Shown: positions 53,774 to 63,065, counted from the stretch's first letter. The stretch is 64,000 nt of DNA from an uncultured Bacteroidales bacterium (GCA_946999645.1 CAMQDS010000007.1:1-64000), one strand, 5' to 3'. Notes: a model not told the origin generated them from the letters alone. A program made the numbers and translations.

Positions 53774-55972
53774 ATGAAACAGGGACTTTTTCTCACATTT
53801 ATTATTGCCATTACGGCTGTTTCTTCTTGCAGTACTACTCGAGTATTGCAAGATGGTCGGTATAGACTTGTTGAAAATACAATTACTATAAAAGACGACA
53901 ATAAAAGCAACAATAAAGAAGAGAAATTTAATTCTAATATTTTAGTTCCGTATATAAAGCAAAAAGCAAAGACATGGAGTCCTATGCTTTGTGTTTATAA
54001 TTGGAGCAGAAAGGATGGCAAGGGATGGGGAAGTCGTTTTCTAAGGAAGATTGGAAGTAGTCCTGTTGTTTATGAGCCTGATATGGTTACGGCTTCTGTT
54101 GGAAACATTGAACACCATTTGGAGTATATAGGTTATTACAATTCTAAAGTAGAACCTGAGATCCATATGAAACGTAGGAAGGTGAAAGTCAATTACTTGG
54201 TTTCTCTTGGCAAAAGGTATCCTATAGATACTGTAACTTATTCTATTCCAAAAGATAATCCTTTGTTCGCCCAAGATTTTATTAAAGATACTTCTAATAT
54301 TTCCATAAAAAAGGGAGATTATCTGTCAGAATCTATTTTAGAGTCTGAGATAGAAAGAGGAGCTGAATACTTCAGAAAAATAGGATATTACAGTTTTTCA
54401 AAGAAAAATTATTCGTTTCAAGCTGATACAATTTCTAAAAAAGGTGTTGCAAAACTCTATATGAATATCCGAGAGTATACTGGAAATGAAACGCCAGATG
54501 ATGCAGTAAAATTTAGAAAATATAAGTTTGGAAGTGTTGATATATTTTATCCAAAAAGTTTGAAAATCAAGAATAAAGTCTTAGTCAATCTTAATGCTAT
54601 TATTCCGGGAAAACCTTATAGTGAGGAGGTTGTGAAAAATACATATAATAGGCTTTCTTCTTTGCGGATGCTCAGCAGTGTAAATATAGAACTTACAGAT
54701 TCTGATACTAATAAAGTAAATTGTAAGATTAATTTAAGTCCTGCTGAATTGCAAGGTTTTAAGTTTAATATAGAGGCATCTTCAAACTCTGTTGGACTTC
54801 TTGGTTTATCACCTGAAATCTCTTTTTATCATAAAAATATTTTTCATGGAGGAGAATGGTTAAATCTTGGTTTTATGGGAAATTTCCAGTTTAAACCTAA
54901 TGATAACGTGCGTTCTACAGAGTTCGGTGTATCATCTTCTCTTAGTTTTCCTAAGTTTGTATTTCTACCATACAGCCTTTTTAAAAGGTCAATTCCAAGA
55001 ACAGATATTAAAGCCTCATATAATTATCAGGACAGACCTGAATATAAGCGAAATATAATTTCGATGTCATTTGGCTATTCGGGAGTACATAAAAAACTAT
55101 ATTATCAATTATATCCTATTCAATTGAATATAGTACATCTTTTTAATATAGATAGTAAATTTTATTCTTCTCTTTCTCACAATCCTTTTATGAGAAATGC
55201 CTATCAGGATCACTTTGATATGGGTTTGGGAGGTACTCTATACTATACTCTCAATGCTGATGTAATTCCCAAAACATCATACCATTATGCTATATTTCAA
55301 TTTAATTTAGCTGGAAATATGCTTAGTGGATTTAAGTCATTTATGCAACAAAATGAAAGGGGTGAGAGAATGATATGGCAAACGCCATTTTCACAATACG
55401 TCAGAGGAGAACTGACTTTGGGGAAGACATGGAGATTTGGTAAAGAAGATAAATATTCAATTGCAACACGGGCGGTAATAGGAGCAGGACATGCTTATGG
55501 TAATTCTTCCGTACTGCCTTTTGAACAGCATTTCTATGTAGGCGGCGCAAACAGTATGCGAGGTTGGCAGGCAAGGGGAGTAGGTCCAGGCCTTTCTAAG
55601 AGGGATACTACCTTTAAAATTCCAAATCAGAGTGGTGATATGAGGATGGAGGCAAATTTAGAATTTCGTTTTCCTTTATTTTGGAAAGTAGAAGGTGCTG
55701 CCTTTGTTGATGCTGGTAATGTGTGGACTTTACAAAAAAGTACAGATAATGACAATCTGCTTGCTCTCATATCAAAAGATACATTGCTTATGGGAATAGC
55801 TTCAGACTGGGGAATCGGAATAAGAATAGATTTGAGCTTCATTTTAGTTCGTTTCGATTTCGGAATGCAGATATATGATCCTTCGGAGAACAGAGGAAGT
55901 CGTTTTATCCGACCTTCACAGTGGTTGAGAGGCAGAAGTGCAATACATTTTGGCGTAGGTTATCCGTTCTGA
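53774..55972 (+). CDS. tamL: BamA/TamA-superfamily outer-membrane lipoprotein (TamL-like)
   Basis: 732 aa. The signal ends AVSSC (C19), so unlike BamA or TamA it is a lipoprotein, the mark of the TamL group in Bacteroidota. Two to three POTRA domains (about 95-330) precede a 16-strand Omp85 barrel with the YVGGANSMRGWQARGVGPG segment and an aromatic C-terminus (VGYPF). It should assist assembly or lipid transport at the outer membrane with a TamB partner, which is not in the window. Its last 13 bases overlap the convergent rarA. The group name is from family knowledge. Confidence 0.85.
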   Translation: MKQGLFLTFIIAITAVSSCSTTRVLQDGRYRLVENTITIKDDNKSNNKEEKFNSNILVPYIKQKAKTWSPMLCVYNWSRKDGKGWGSRFLRKIGSSPVVYEPDMVTASVGNIEHHLEYIGYYNSKVEPEIHMKRRKVKVNYLVSLGKRYPIDTVTYSIPKDNPLFAQDFIKDTSNISIKKGDYLSESILESEIERGAEYFRKIGYYSFSKKNYSFQADTISKKGVAKLYMNIREYTGNETPDDAVKFRKYKFGSVDIFYPKSLKIKNKVLVNLNAIIPGKPYSEEVVKNTYNRLSSLRMLSSVNIELTDSDTNKVNCKINLSPAELQGFKFNIEASSNSVGLLGLSPEISFYHKNIFHGGEWLNLGFMGNFQFKPNDNVRSTEFGVSSSLSFPKFVFLPYSLFKRSIPRTDIKASYNYQDRPEYKRNIISMSFGYSGVHKKLYYQLYPIQLNIVHLFNIDSKFYSSLSHNPFMRNAYQDHFDMGLGGTLYYTLNADVIPKTSYHYAIFQFNLAGNMLSGFKSFMQQNERGERMIWQTPFSQYVRGELTLGKTWRFGKEDKYSIATRAVIGAGHAYGNSSVLPFEQHFYVGGANSMRGWQARGVGPGLSKRDTTFKIPNQSGDMRMEANLEFRFPLFWKVEGAAFVDAGNVWTLQKSTDNDNLLALISKDTLLMGIASDWGIGIRIDLSFILVRFDFGMQIYDPSENRGSRFIRPSQWLRGRSAIHFGVGYPF

Positions 55973-57297
55973 TTTTTGTCTTTTTTATCAGATGTGCCGT
56001 AATATTTAGGCCAGCAAGTTTTAAGATACTCTTTTAGTGAGTTCTCGTGCTTATTATCTTGAGGCTTGTAAAACACCCTTCCTAAAAGACCTTCAGGCAT
56101 AAATTCTAAGTCTGTGAAATTTCCTGGATAGTCATGTGCATATTTATAGCCATCGCTGTATCCAAGTTCTTTCATGAGTTTGGTTGGGGCATTTCTTAAG
56201 TATAGCGGTATTTGGGCGGTAGGAGTAGTCTCTGCTACTTCTATAGCATCATTAATGGCTTTGTATGCTGAATTGCTTTTTGGTGATGCCGCAAGATAAA
56301 CAGTGGTCTCTGAAAGCGGAATTCTTGCTTCAGGCATCCCTACATTAACTACAATCCTAAAACAGGCGTCTGCCAATAGTAGTGCATTAGGATTTGCCAG
56401 TCCTACATCTTCGGCAGCAAGTATGCAAAGTCTTCTTGCAATAAATGCAGGGTCTTCTCCGCCAGAAAGCATTCTTGCAAGATAATATACAGCTGCATTG
56501 GGATCAGAACCTCGTATGCTTTTTATGAAGGCTGAAATAGTATCATAGTGCATATCACCCCCTTTGTCATACCGTACTGCATTCTTCTGCAATATTGATA
56601 CTACGAAGTCGTTATTTATGACAATAGGCTTGTCTTTTGGTGAAGAATCAATTATAAGTTCAAGAAGATTTAGTAATTTTCTTGCATCTCCTCCGGATTG
56701 TCTTATCAGGGCTTCGTCTTCTGAAATCTCTATGCTTCTGTGTTTTAAAATTGCATCTTCATTAATTGCACGTTTAAGAAGCATACGGAGGTCTTCAATC
56801 TCAAGATTTTTGAGGATAAAGATTTGACAACGTGAGAGGAGCGGTGTTATCACTTCAAAGGAAGGATTTTCTGTTGTTGCTCCGATAAGTATTACAGTGC
56901 CATCTTCTACAGCACCTAAGAGCGCGTCCTGCTGGGATTTACTGAATCTATGTATTTCATCTATAAAGAGAATCGGGGCTTGTTTAACAGCATTGAAAAC
57001 TGATGTCTTTTCAGCTTTTGCCCTTTCAATTATATCACGAACATCTTTTACTCCTGCACTTACAGCGGAAAGAGTAAAAAAATCTCTACCTGCGGACTCT
57101 GCAAATATTCCAGCCAATGTTGTCTTTCCTACGCCTGGAGGTCCCCAAAGTATGAAAGAAGACAAATTACCTGAATCCAACATATTCCTCAGAACACATC
57201 CCTTTCCTACCAAATGCGTCTGACCGGCATAATCATCAAGAGTATGTGGTCTCATTCTTTCAGGAAGTGGAGCAAGTATGTGATTTATATTTTCCAT
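55960..57297 (-). CDS. rarA: Replication-associated recombination ATPase RarA (MgsA)
   Basis: 445 aa AAA+ protein of the clamp-loader group. Walker A is GPPGVGKTT (about 52-60), Walker B LFIDEIHRF, sensor 1 GATTENPSF and sensor 2 GDARKLLNLLE, followed by the MgsA C-terminal tetramerisation region (LARMLSGGEDPAFIARRL). It acts at stalled replication forks. It starts 4 bases after the GNAT-like gene, and the two probably share the promoter at 58469-58498. Confidence 0.95.
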   Translation of the reverse strand: MENINHILAPLPERMRPHTLDDYAGQTHLVGKGCVLRNMLDSGNLSSFILWGPPGVGKTTLAGIFAESAGRDFFTLSAVSAGVKDVRDIIERAKAEKTSVFNAVKQAPILFIDEIHRFSKSQQDALLGAVEDGTVILIGATTENPSFEVITPLLSRCQIFILKNLEIEDLRMLLKRAINEDAILKHRSIEISEDEALIRQSGGDARKLLNLLELIIDSSPKDKPIVINNDFVVSILQKNAVRYDKGGDMHYDTISAFIKSIRGSDPNAAVYYLARMLSGGEDPAFIARRLCILAAEDVGLANPNALLLADACFRIVVNVGMPEARIPLSETTVYLAASPKSNSAYKAINDAIEVAETTPTAQIPLYLRNAPTKLMKELGYSDGYKYAHDYPGNFTDLEFMPEGLLGRVFYKPQDNKHENSLKEYLKTCWPKYYGTSDKKDKNQNG

Positions 57298-57301
57298 ACT
57301 A

Positions 57302-58432
57302 TTATATATCCTTCCCTACAACTCGTCTTCGTTTTTTTTGCTCATGCTCAAAGTTATCCCAAGGAGACTGTACTTTTATATTCGTTTCAAGTTCTGCATT
57401 ACTTTCCCCGTACTTAAATCCTCCTTTTATATACCGAGGAATTAAATCGCTGTATATCAATGCAAGAAGACCCTTATGTCTGTATTCCTCTTTTACACCT
57501 ACAAGCAGTAGTTCTACTCCTTTTTCATGTTTGAAACGTAGAGACTTCAGCAGGTAATACCATCCGAAGGGGAAAAGGTGACCATTACATTTTTTGAGAG
57601 CTCCTACGATACTTGGCATACTCAAACCAAAAGCCAATATGTTGCCTGCATTATCTTCTACAAGTGTTATATAGTCCAAATCCACAAGGCCCAGATATGT
57701 TTCTACATACTTGTCTATCATTTTGCTCGGAAGGGGAGTAAAATTATATAAATTCCCGTATGTCTCATTGACTAAATCAAAAATCTTATGTCCAAGTTTT
57801 TCATGTTTTATCTCACTCCTTGTAATTTTACGGATATGGACTTCTGATTTTGTTGTTATTATTTTAGATATACGCTCTATTTTTTCAGGTATCTTTTCGG
57901 GAATGAAAAGTTTATATTCAAGCCAGTCTGCTTCTTTTGTGAAGCCTAAGGCCTCCATGTGTTCTACATAGTATGGATGATTATAGATTAGAACCATAGT
58001 ACACATTTGGTCAAAGCCTTCTATAAGCATTCCCTCAGGATCAAAATCCGTAAAGCCTAAGGGACCTACTATTCTGTCCATTCCCCTTATTTTCCCAAAC
58101 TCTATTACTTTGTCTATTAAGGCTTTGGAAACTTCTCTATCATCAATATAGTCTATCCATCCAAATCTTACTTCCTTGTGTTTCCACTTGTTATTTGCTT
58201 TATGGTTCACTATTGCTGCAACGCGTCCTACAATTTTGCCATCTTTATAAGCCAAATACAACTCTGCTTCTGAAAACTCATAAGCAGGATTCTTCTTAGG
58301 ATCTAGTGTTGACATCTCATCTATAAAGAGTTTGGGAACATAGTTCGGCACATCTTTATATAGAATATTAGGAAACTCCACAAAATCACGTAATTCCTTA
58401 CGATTTCTTACAGTGGTTATCTTTAGTGACAT
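57302..58432 (-). CDS. GNAT-like acetyltransferase-fold protein, unknown substrate
   Basis: 376 aa from the ATG at 58432. The longer frame to 58471 would run through the -7 box and is rejected. Two GNAT-like halves can be seen: an N-terminal one (about 40-175; AELYLAYKDGKIVGRVAAIVN then GPLGFTDFDPEGM) and a C-terminal one (about 230-365; LAFGLSMPSI, LLLVGVKEEYRHKGLLALI with the acetyl-CoA loop R-H-K-G). I know similar proteins as conserved hypothetical acetyltransferases of Bacteroidota, with no assigned substrate. It is co-transcribed with rarA. Confidence 0.78.
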   Translation of the reverse strand: MSLKITTVRNRKELRDFVEFPNILYKDVPNYVPKLFIDEMSTLDPKKNPAYEFSEAELYLAYKDGKIVGRVAAIVNHKANNKWKHKEVRFGWIDYIDDREVSKALIDKVIEFGKIRGMDRIVGPLGFTDFDPEGMLIEGFDQMCTMVLIYNHPYYVEHMEALGFTKEADWLEYKLFIPEKIPEKIERISKIITTKSEVHIRKITRSEIKHEKLGHKIFDLVNETYGNLYNFTPLPSKMIDKYVETYLGLVDLDYITLVEDNAGNILAFGLSMPSIVGALKKCNGHLFPFGWYYLLKSLRFKHEKGVELLLVGVKEEYRHKGLLALIYSDLIPRYIKGGFKYGESNAELETNIKVQSPWDNFEHEQKKRRRVVGKDI

Positions 58433-58468
58433 ATTTACTAGTATAAGTTTTATTAATAATGTACATTG

Positions 58469-58498
58469 CAAATATAGGTATAATTAGAAAATGTACAA
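58469..58498 (-). promoter_or_regulatory. Promoter of the GNAT-rarA operon
   Basis: On the reverse strand TTG (58498-58496), 19 bases, TATATTTG (58476-58469), an exact -7. The leader to the ATG at 58432 is about 30 bases. Confidence 0.7.
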
Positions 58499-58504
58499 GA
58501 AATA

Positions 58505-58531
58505 GAGGGCTGACAAAATTTGTCCGCCCTC
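58505..58531 (-). terminator. Hairpin after cydB
   Basis: GAGGGC-x-GACAAA / TTTGTC-x-GCCCTC forms a strong 12-bp stem with one internal mismatch. On the reverse strand it is followed by TATTTCTTG, a weak U-tract. It lies 31 bases after cydB and just upstream of the next promoter, and it probably insulates the two. Confidence 0.6.
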
Positions 58532-58561
58532 CTAAAGATGACTTAAAAGACTTTATGTACT

Positions 58562-59704
58562 TTAATATTTAAATGATGTTTCTTTTACCTCTTTTTCGGA
58601 AATCTTTTTACTGTCCATCTGTCTCCATGCGTAAATTATGTATGCTAAAACAAATGGTATTGCTAACGATACATAGAACATACTCTTTAAGGTAAATATG
58701 CTTGAAGAACTATTGCGGATTGTTAAGGAACTGCTAATATCAGCATAAGAAGGGTAGTAAGAAGTTCCATTAAAACCGACCATAAAGAATACTGCCATTA
58801 CAACAAGTACTGTCCCTATGCCTGCCGGCCAAATCCCTCTGTGTGTTTTTGTGAATGCTCCCATGAATAGACCAGCAAGTACTGCAACCACACCTAAAAG
58901 AAGCATTGCCATTACTCCTTTCATTTGTATAAGATTGAAAAAGTACTTGTATTTTTCCAAAAATACATTACCTGTTTCATCTACTGCATATCCATCTGCG
59001 GTCAAAATTAATGCTAATGCAGACAGGACACATACAAGGAAAGGAATGCTTACAATTCTTATTGTTTTTCGCATTTTATTTGATAAATCCTCATCTGTTA
59101 TATTGTTCAGTAGATATAATGCACCAAGTAATATATCAAGAAATAAGATAGTTAGCCCCAAAGTAAGACAAATAGGTTCCGTCAGTGCTTCAAGTCCATG
59201 CCATCCGCTTTGCCATGCACTTATAGGAGTTGAGTTGTGTCCCAACAAAATTGCACCCTTGTTTACTATGAAATTCGATCCAGTAAAGAATGTCCCTACT
59301 GCTGCACCTATAATGGTAGGAGCAAGTATTCCGTTGGCAATAAGAAAGCCTCTGAATGTCTTATTTCCTAAAAGATTGCGTTTTTTATTCTGAAATTCGT
59401 AGGAAACTGCTTGAAAAACAAAGGTTAGGAGCAGGAGCATCCACACCCAGTATGCACCGCCGAAACTTGTGCTGTAAAATAGAGGAAATGAAGCGAAGAA
59501 GGCACCTCCGAAGGTTACAAGAGTTGTAAATGCCAACTCCCATTTACGTCCTGTCGAATTAAGTACCATTGACTTTTGAACTTCACTCAGCCCACGATGA
59601 GCCAATAGGACATTTCCACCTTGCACAAACATAAGAAAGACTAAAAGTCCGCCTAAGAGTGATACTATAAACCACCAATAGTTCTGTAGAAATATATATG
59701 ACAT
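58562..59704 (-). CDS. cydB: Cytochrome bd oxidase subunit II
   Basis: 380 aa membrane protein with eight to nine hydrophobic helices. WWFIVSLLGGLLVFLMFVQGG at the N-terminus and the ADGYAVDETGNVF periplasmic loop fit CydB, the structural partner of the haem subunit CydA. The complex oxidises quinol and reduces oxygen, giving nanaerobic growth and oxygen protection in Bacteroidota. It lies 9 bases downstream of cydA. Confidence 0.93.
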   Translation of the reverse strand: MSYIFLQNYWWFIVSLLGGLLVFLMFVQGGNVLLAHRGLSEVQKSMVLNSTGRKWELAFTTLVTFGGAFFASFPLFYSTSFGGAYWVWMLLLLTFVFQAVSYEFQNKKRNLLGNKTFRGFLIANGILAPTIIGAAVGTFFTGSNFIVNKGAILLGHNSTPISAWQSGWHGLEALTEPICLTLGLTILFLDILLGALYLLNNITDEDLSNKMRKTIRIVSIPFLVCVLSALALILTADGYAVDETGNVFLEKYKYFFNLIQMKGVMAMLLLGVVAVLAGLFMGAFTKTHRGIWPAGIGTVLVVMAVFFMVGFNGTSYYPSYADISSSLTIRNSSSSIFTLKSMFYVSLAIPFVLAYIIYAWRQMDSKKISEKEVKETSFKY

Positions 59705-59713
59705 GACGATGAA

Positions 59714-61219
59714 TTATTTAATTAAATTTTGCTGTTGTGTTTCCTCTATTCCAGGACCCTTTGAAAATGCCTTTATCATAATCCTTATTTCTACTATAAG
59801 GAATAGGGCAAAGACAGCAAGGAAAATAAAGAATGTTGTTTTAACTGCTGCAACACTTACGCTTGAAACTGCTACTCCTATAGGAAGAAGTCCCTGTATT
59901 GTCCAAGGCTGCCTTCCTACTTCTGCAACAATCCACCCTGCCTGTCCAGATATATATACAAGTGGGATCGAAAGTAATGCAATCCATTGTAACCATCTCA
60001 TATTGTGGAGTTTATTCTTATAGTTATAAATTTGGATTACAATCATAAGCAGCATCAAAAAGATTCCAAGTCCTATCATAACACGAAAAGACCAATATAC
60101 CAAAGGAATATGAGGAATAACATCTTCAGGACTGTTGAGGTAGCCATATCCTAAATATTTTTCATTATCACGAAATACTTGAAGCATTTGTGCTGCCTTG
60201 TCAGGATTAGAATCTTTTATTTCGCGATATTTTGCCATTGCTGCAACTGCTCGTTTCCCTCTCCACATTTTTTCATCAACTGAAGGTTCTACATTCCCAT
60301 GATTATCTGTATATCCGAGTAGTATATCGTTAACTCCTGGTACATAACCATCAAATTTGTGTGTGGCTATAAATGAAAGTATACCAGGGATTTCAACACC
60401 TGGAATTACTGAAAGAGGTACCCTTGTACCACCATCTATAAGACCTTCAGATGCTGCCAATTTCATTGGTTGATATTTGCTCACGTTTATAGCTGATGTG
60501 TCTCCTGAAAGGATTGTAGCAACTCCACCTGTTATGCCTACAAGGGAAGCAACGGCAATGCTTGAAAGTGCAAAACGCTGTTCTCGTTTTTTTAGAAGAT
60601 ACCAGCAACTTATACCTATTACAAAAACGCCTCCGGTCATCCAACCGCTGAATATCGAGTGTATAAACTTTGAGATTGCAACAGGATTGCCGATAACTGC
60701 CCAAAAATCAGTCATTTCGCTTCTTACTGTGTCGGGATTGAATGTGGTACCTACAGGATTTTGCATCCATCCATTTGCTACTAATATCCAATATGCTGAT
60801 ATTGTTGCTCCAATCCCACACAACCACGTAGATGTAAGGTGAAAACGCTTACTCACTTTTTCCCAACCGAAGAACATCACAGCGAAAAAGGTTGCTTCCA
60901 TAAAGAAAGCCAATATCCCCTCAATAGCGAGAGGTGCTCCAAAAATATCTCCTACAAACCATGAATAATTGCTCCAGTTAGTGCCAAATTCGAATTCCAG
61001 AATTATTCCGGTAGCTATACCTACAGCAAAATTAATGGCAAAAATTTTCATCCAAAATTGTGCTGTCTTTTTCCAAAATTCGTCCTTTTTTATAACATAA
61101 ACAGTTTCCATAACGGCCATAATCATAGAAAGACCGAGGGTTAGAGGTACGAAGAGCCAATGGTATGCCGCTGTTACGGCAAATTGCAGTCTTGACCAAT
61201 CAATAAGTGAAGTGTCCAT
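59714..61219 (-). CDS. cydA: Cytochrome bd oxidase subunit I
   Basis: 501 aa. The N-terminal WSRLQFAVTAAYHWLFVPLTLG carries the haem b595 histidine. GRQPWTIQGLLP is the conserved CydA motif, and the quinol loop lies between about 240 and 330. It reduces oxygen to water with quinol electrons and conserves energy as proton-motive force. The gene is between DUF4492 (8-base gap) and cydB in one operon. Length fits the Bacteroidota CydA with a modest Q-loop. Confidence 0.95.
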   Translation of the reverse strand: MDTSLIDWSRLQFAVTAAYHWLFVPLTLGLSMIMAVMETVYVIKKDEFWKKTAQFWMKIFAINFAVGIATGIILEFEFGTNWSNYSWFVGDIFGAPLAIEGILAFFMEATFFAVMFFGWEKVSKRFHLTSTWLCGIGATISAYWILVANGWMQNPVGTTFNPDTVRSEMTDFWAVIGNPVAISKFIHSIFSGWMTGGVFVIGISCWYLLKKREQRFALSSIAVASLVGITGGVATILSGDTSAINVSKYQPMKLAASEGLIDGGTRVPLSVIPGVEIPGILSFIATHKFDGYVPGVNDILLGYTDNHGNVEPSVDEKMWRGKRAVAAMAKYREIKDSNPDKAAQMLQVFRDNEKYLGYGYLNSPEDVIPHIPLVYWSFRVMIGLGIFLMLLMIVIQIYNYKNKLHNMRWLQWIALLSIPLVYISGQAGWIVAEVGRQPWTIQGLLPIGVAVSSVSVAAVKTTFFIFLAVFALFLIVEIRIMIKAFSKGPGIEETQQQNLIK

Positions 61220-61227
61220 ATAGTTAA

Positions 61228-61443
61228 TTATTTAGTATTTAATCCCTTAGTTAAATTTTTTCCTACTGTTTCAATTTTTTCTTTTTCAGTCATACCTGAC
61301 ATATTTGGTTTAAAGAAAAAGACACGTAGTATTCCGAATAGTATGATAATTTTGAGTATTATCAGTACCCATAGCGGTTTTCCCCATGTCATATTTTTGA
61401 ATCCGTCACGGTATAAATGCCATATTTTGGTTATGTAGTTCAA
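61228..61443 (-). CDS. DUF4492 small membrane protein, leads cyd operon
   Basis: 71 aa with one hydrophobic helix (about 24-44), amphipathic ends and KIWHLYRDGFKNMTWGKPLW before the helix. DUF4492 proteins are typically encoded directly upstream of cydA in Bacteroidota and some epsilonproteobacteria, and may be a small accessory subunit as CydX is in E. coli. The frame begins with TTG: the only in-frame ATG is internal (codon 18), and stop codons lie upstream before any ATG. The -7 box 23 bases upstream supports a start at this TTG. Confidence 0.83.
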   Translation of the reverse strand: MNYITKIWHLYRDGFKNMTWGKPLWVLIILKIIILFGILRVFFFKPNMSGMTEKEKIETVGKNLTKGLNTK

Positions 61444-61465
61444 TTTTTTCTTAATTTGGATTTTT

Positions 61466-61497
61466 CAAATTTATGAAAAAATACTTCATAATTACAA
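61466..61497 (-). promoter_or_regulatory. cyd operon promoter
   Basis: On the reverse strand TTG (61497-61495), 21 bases, TAAATTTG (61473-61466), an exact -7 match. It predicts a short leader of about 15 bases before the TTG start codon of the DUF4492 gene. Confidence 0.65.
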
Positions 61498-61609
61498 CTA
61501 TTCAGTCAGTTTTATTTACATTCCTCTATTGTCGTATAACAGAAACCTTGTGTCGGTTTCTTGTTTATTATACCTATTTTTAATGATGTTTTATCATTTA
61601 TTTTTTAAG

Positions 61610-61617
61610 TATATTTG
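61610..61617 (+). promoter_or_regulatory. -7 box of the FGE-like lipoprotein gene
   Basis: TATATTTG, an exact -7 box, 27 bases before the ATG at 61645. The -33 region (TTTT at 61589-61592) is poor. Confidence 0.45.
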
Positions 61618-61644
61618 CAAGCATTGTAATATAAATATAACGGT

Positions 61645-63051
61645 ATGAATAATTCATATATCAAATTGCCTTTATTGGCTGCAGTAGTGGCTATGTCCCT
61701 CCCTGTATTTGTTTCATGTGGAGGAAGTGGCAAAGCATCCGGAGGAGAAAAAACGGATGTGAAAGAAACTTATGAAGTAAATGGGGTTAAACTTGACTTA
61801 GCTATTGTCGAAGGCGGTACTTTTACAATGGGAGCATGTTTGGATAATCGTACTCTACCTGGAGCTATATCCAGACATCAGGTTATATTGGACGGTTATG
61901 CAATAAGTAAACTTCCTATATCTCAGGCTTTGTGGACTGCTGTAATGGGAAATAATCCTGCTTCTGTGCAATCACCAAACCTTCCTGTTGATAGAGTTAC
62001 ATTCAGCGATTGCAGGAAGTTTATCAAGAAACTTTCAAAGATTACTGGGGTCCCTTTTGGTCTTCCTACTGAGGCTCAGTGGGAATATGCTTGTGATGAG
62101 GGTAAGATAGAAACTATTAAAAATTGCAAAGAATGGTGTTCTGATTTTTATACTGATGAAGCCGAACCTTCTGTGCAGAGAAATCCAGAAGGTCCTGAAA
62201 AGGGAAGTAAAAATATCATCAGAGAGCCTGACGGAAGGGAACAGTTTGATCCACATTCAAAATCTGGAGCCCTTACATTTAGAGTGGCAGTGTGGACAGG
62301 TGTAAAATGTGCTGAAAATATCGTGGACGCAATAATGAACAAATCTGTTGAATATAAGAGTGTTGCGAAGAACGAAACAATAAGAGTTGGTAATGTCTCA
62401 TTTGATATGGTTGCCGTAAAGGGTGGAAAGTTTAAAATGGGTGCAACTTCCGAACAAGGACAGTATGCCGATGAAGATGAACTGCCTGTCAGAGATGTTG
62501 AGGTCGGCGATTTCAGTATAGGAAGAACAGAAGTTACAGCAGCACTTTGGAAGGAAGTTATGGGTATTCTTCCTGCAGGTAATAATGATAAATATTTGCA
62601 AAGACCTGTAATAAATGTGTCATGGTATGATTGTCAAGAGTTTATTATTAAATTAAATGCTTTGACGGGGAAAACTTTTCGTCTGCCTTCTGAAGCAGAA
62701 TGGGAGTTTGCTGCAAGGGGAGGAGTTAAGTCTCATAATTATAGGTATGCAGGGTCTCATGAGATAGGGGCTGTAGCTGTATATGGAGCAAATTCTTCCG
62801 ATCAGAGAGTTAAAGATGTTAAGACCAAAATGTGTAATGAACTGGGACTTTATGATATGAGTGGTAATGCTTGGGAATGGTGCCAAGATACTTATGCACT
62901 CTATGGAAAAAATCCGAGTGAAAATGAGGACAGAATGGTAATGAGAGGAGGAAGTGCAGCTGGAAGATGGAACAGTTGCAGACTTACCAACCGCTCAGGT
63001 ATCCCAGCAATTAATATTAAAGCCACATTTGGCCTAAGACTTGCCCTTTAA
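61645..63051 (+). CDS. Lipoprotein with two FGE/SUMF1-like domains
   Basis: 468 aa. The signal ends VFVSC (C25), followed by a Gly/Ser/Lys-rich linker. Two formylglycine-generating-enzyme folds follow in tandem. The first (about 49-217; VEGGTFTMGA, PTEAQWEYAC, EWCSDFY, TFRVAV) has a shortened middle. The second (about 250-468; VKGGKFKMGA, PSEAEWEFAARGG, MSGNAWEWCQDTY, MRGGSAAGRWNSC) is near full length. The copper-binding Cys pair of true FGE (C-x4-C after RGGS) is absent, so it is unlikely to make formylglycine. Gliding/type IX proteins GldJ and GldK use the same fold, but this is a different layout. Function unknown. Confidence 0.83.
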   Translation: MNNSYIKLPLLAAVVAMSLPVFVSCGGSGKASGGEKTDVKETYEVNGVKLDLAIVEGGTFTMGACLDNRTLPGAISRHQVILDGYAISKLPISQALWTAVMGNNPASVQSPNLPVDRVTFSDCRKFIKKLSKITGVPFGLPTEAQWEYACDEGKIETIKNCKEWCSDFYTDEAEPSVQRNPEGPEKGSKNIIREPDGREQFDPHSKSGALTFRVAVWTGVKCAENIVDAIMNKSVEYKSVAKNETIRVGNVSFDMVAVKGGKFKMGATSEQGQYADEDELPVRDVEVGDFSIGRTEVTAALWKEVMGILPAGNNDKYLQRPVINVSWYDCQEFIIKLNALTGKTFRLPSEAEWEFAARGGVKSHNYRYAGSHEIGAVAVYGANSSDQRVKDVKTKMCNELGLYDMSGNAWEWCQDTYALYGKNPSENEDRMVMRGGSAAGRWNSCRLTNRSGIPAINIKATFGLRLAL

Positions 63052-63065
63052 TCCTTACATACAAT

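Noticed and set aside
58433..58471. Longer N-terminus of the GNAT-like protein
   Set aside because: A consensus promoter (58469-58498) ends inside it, so the transcript would start after this codon.
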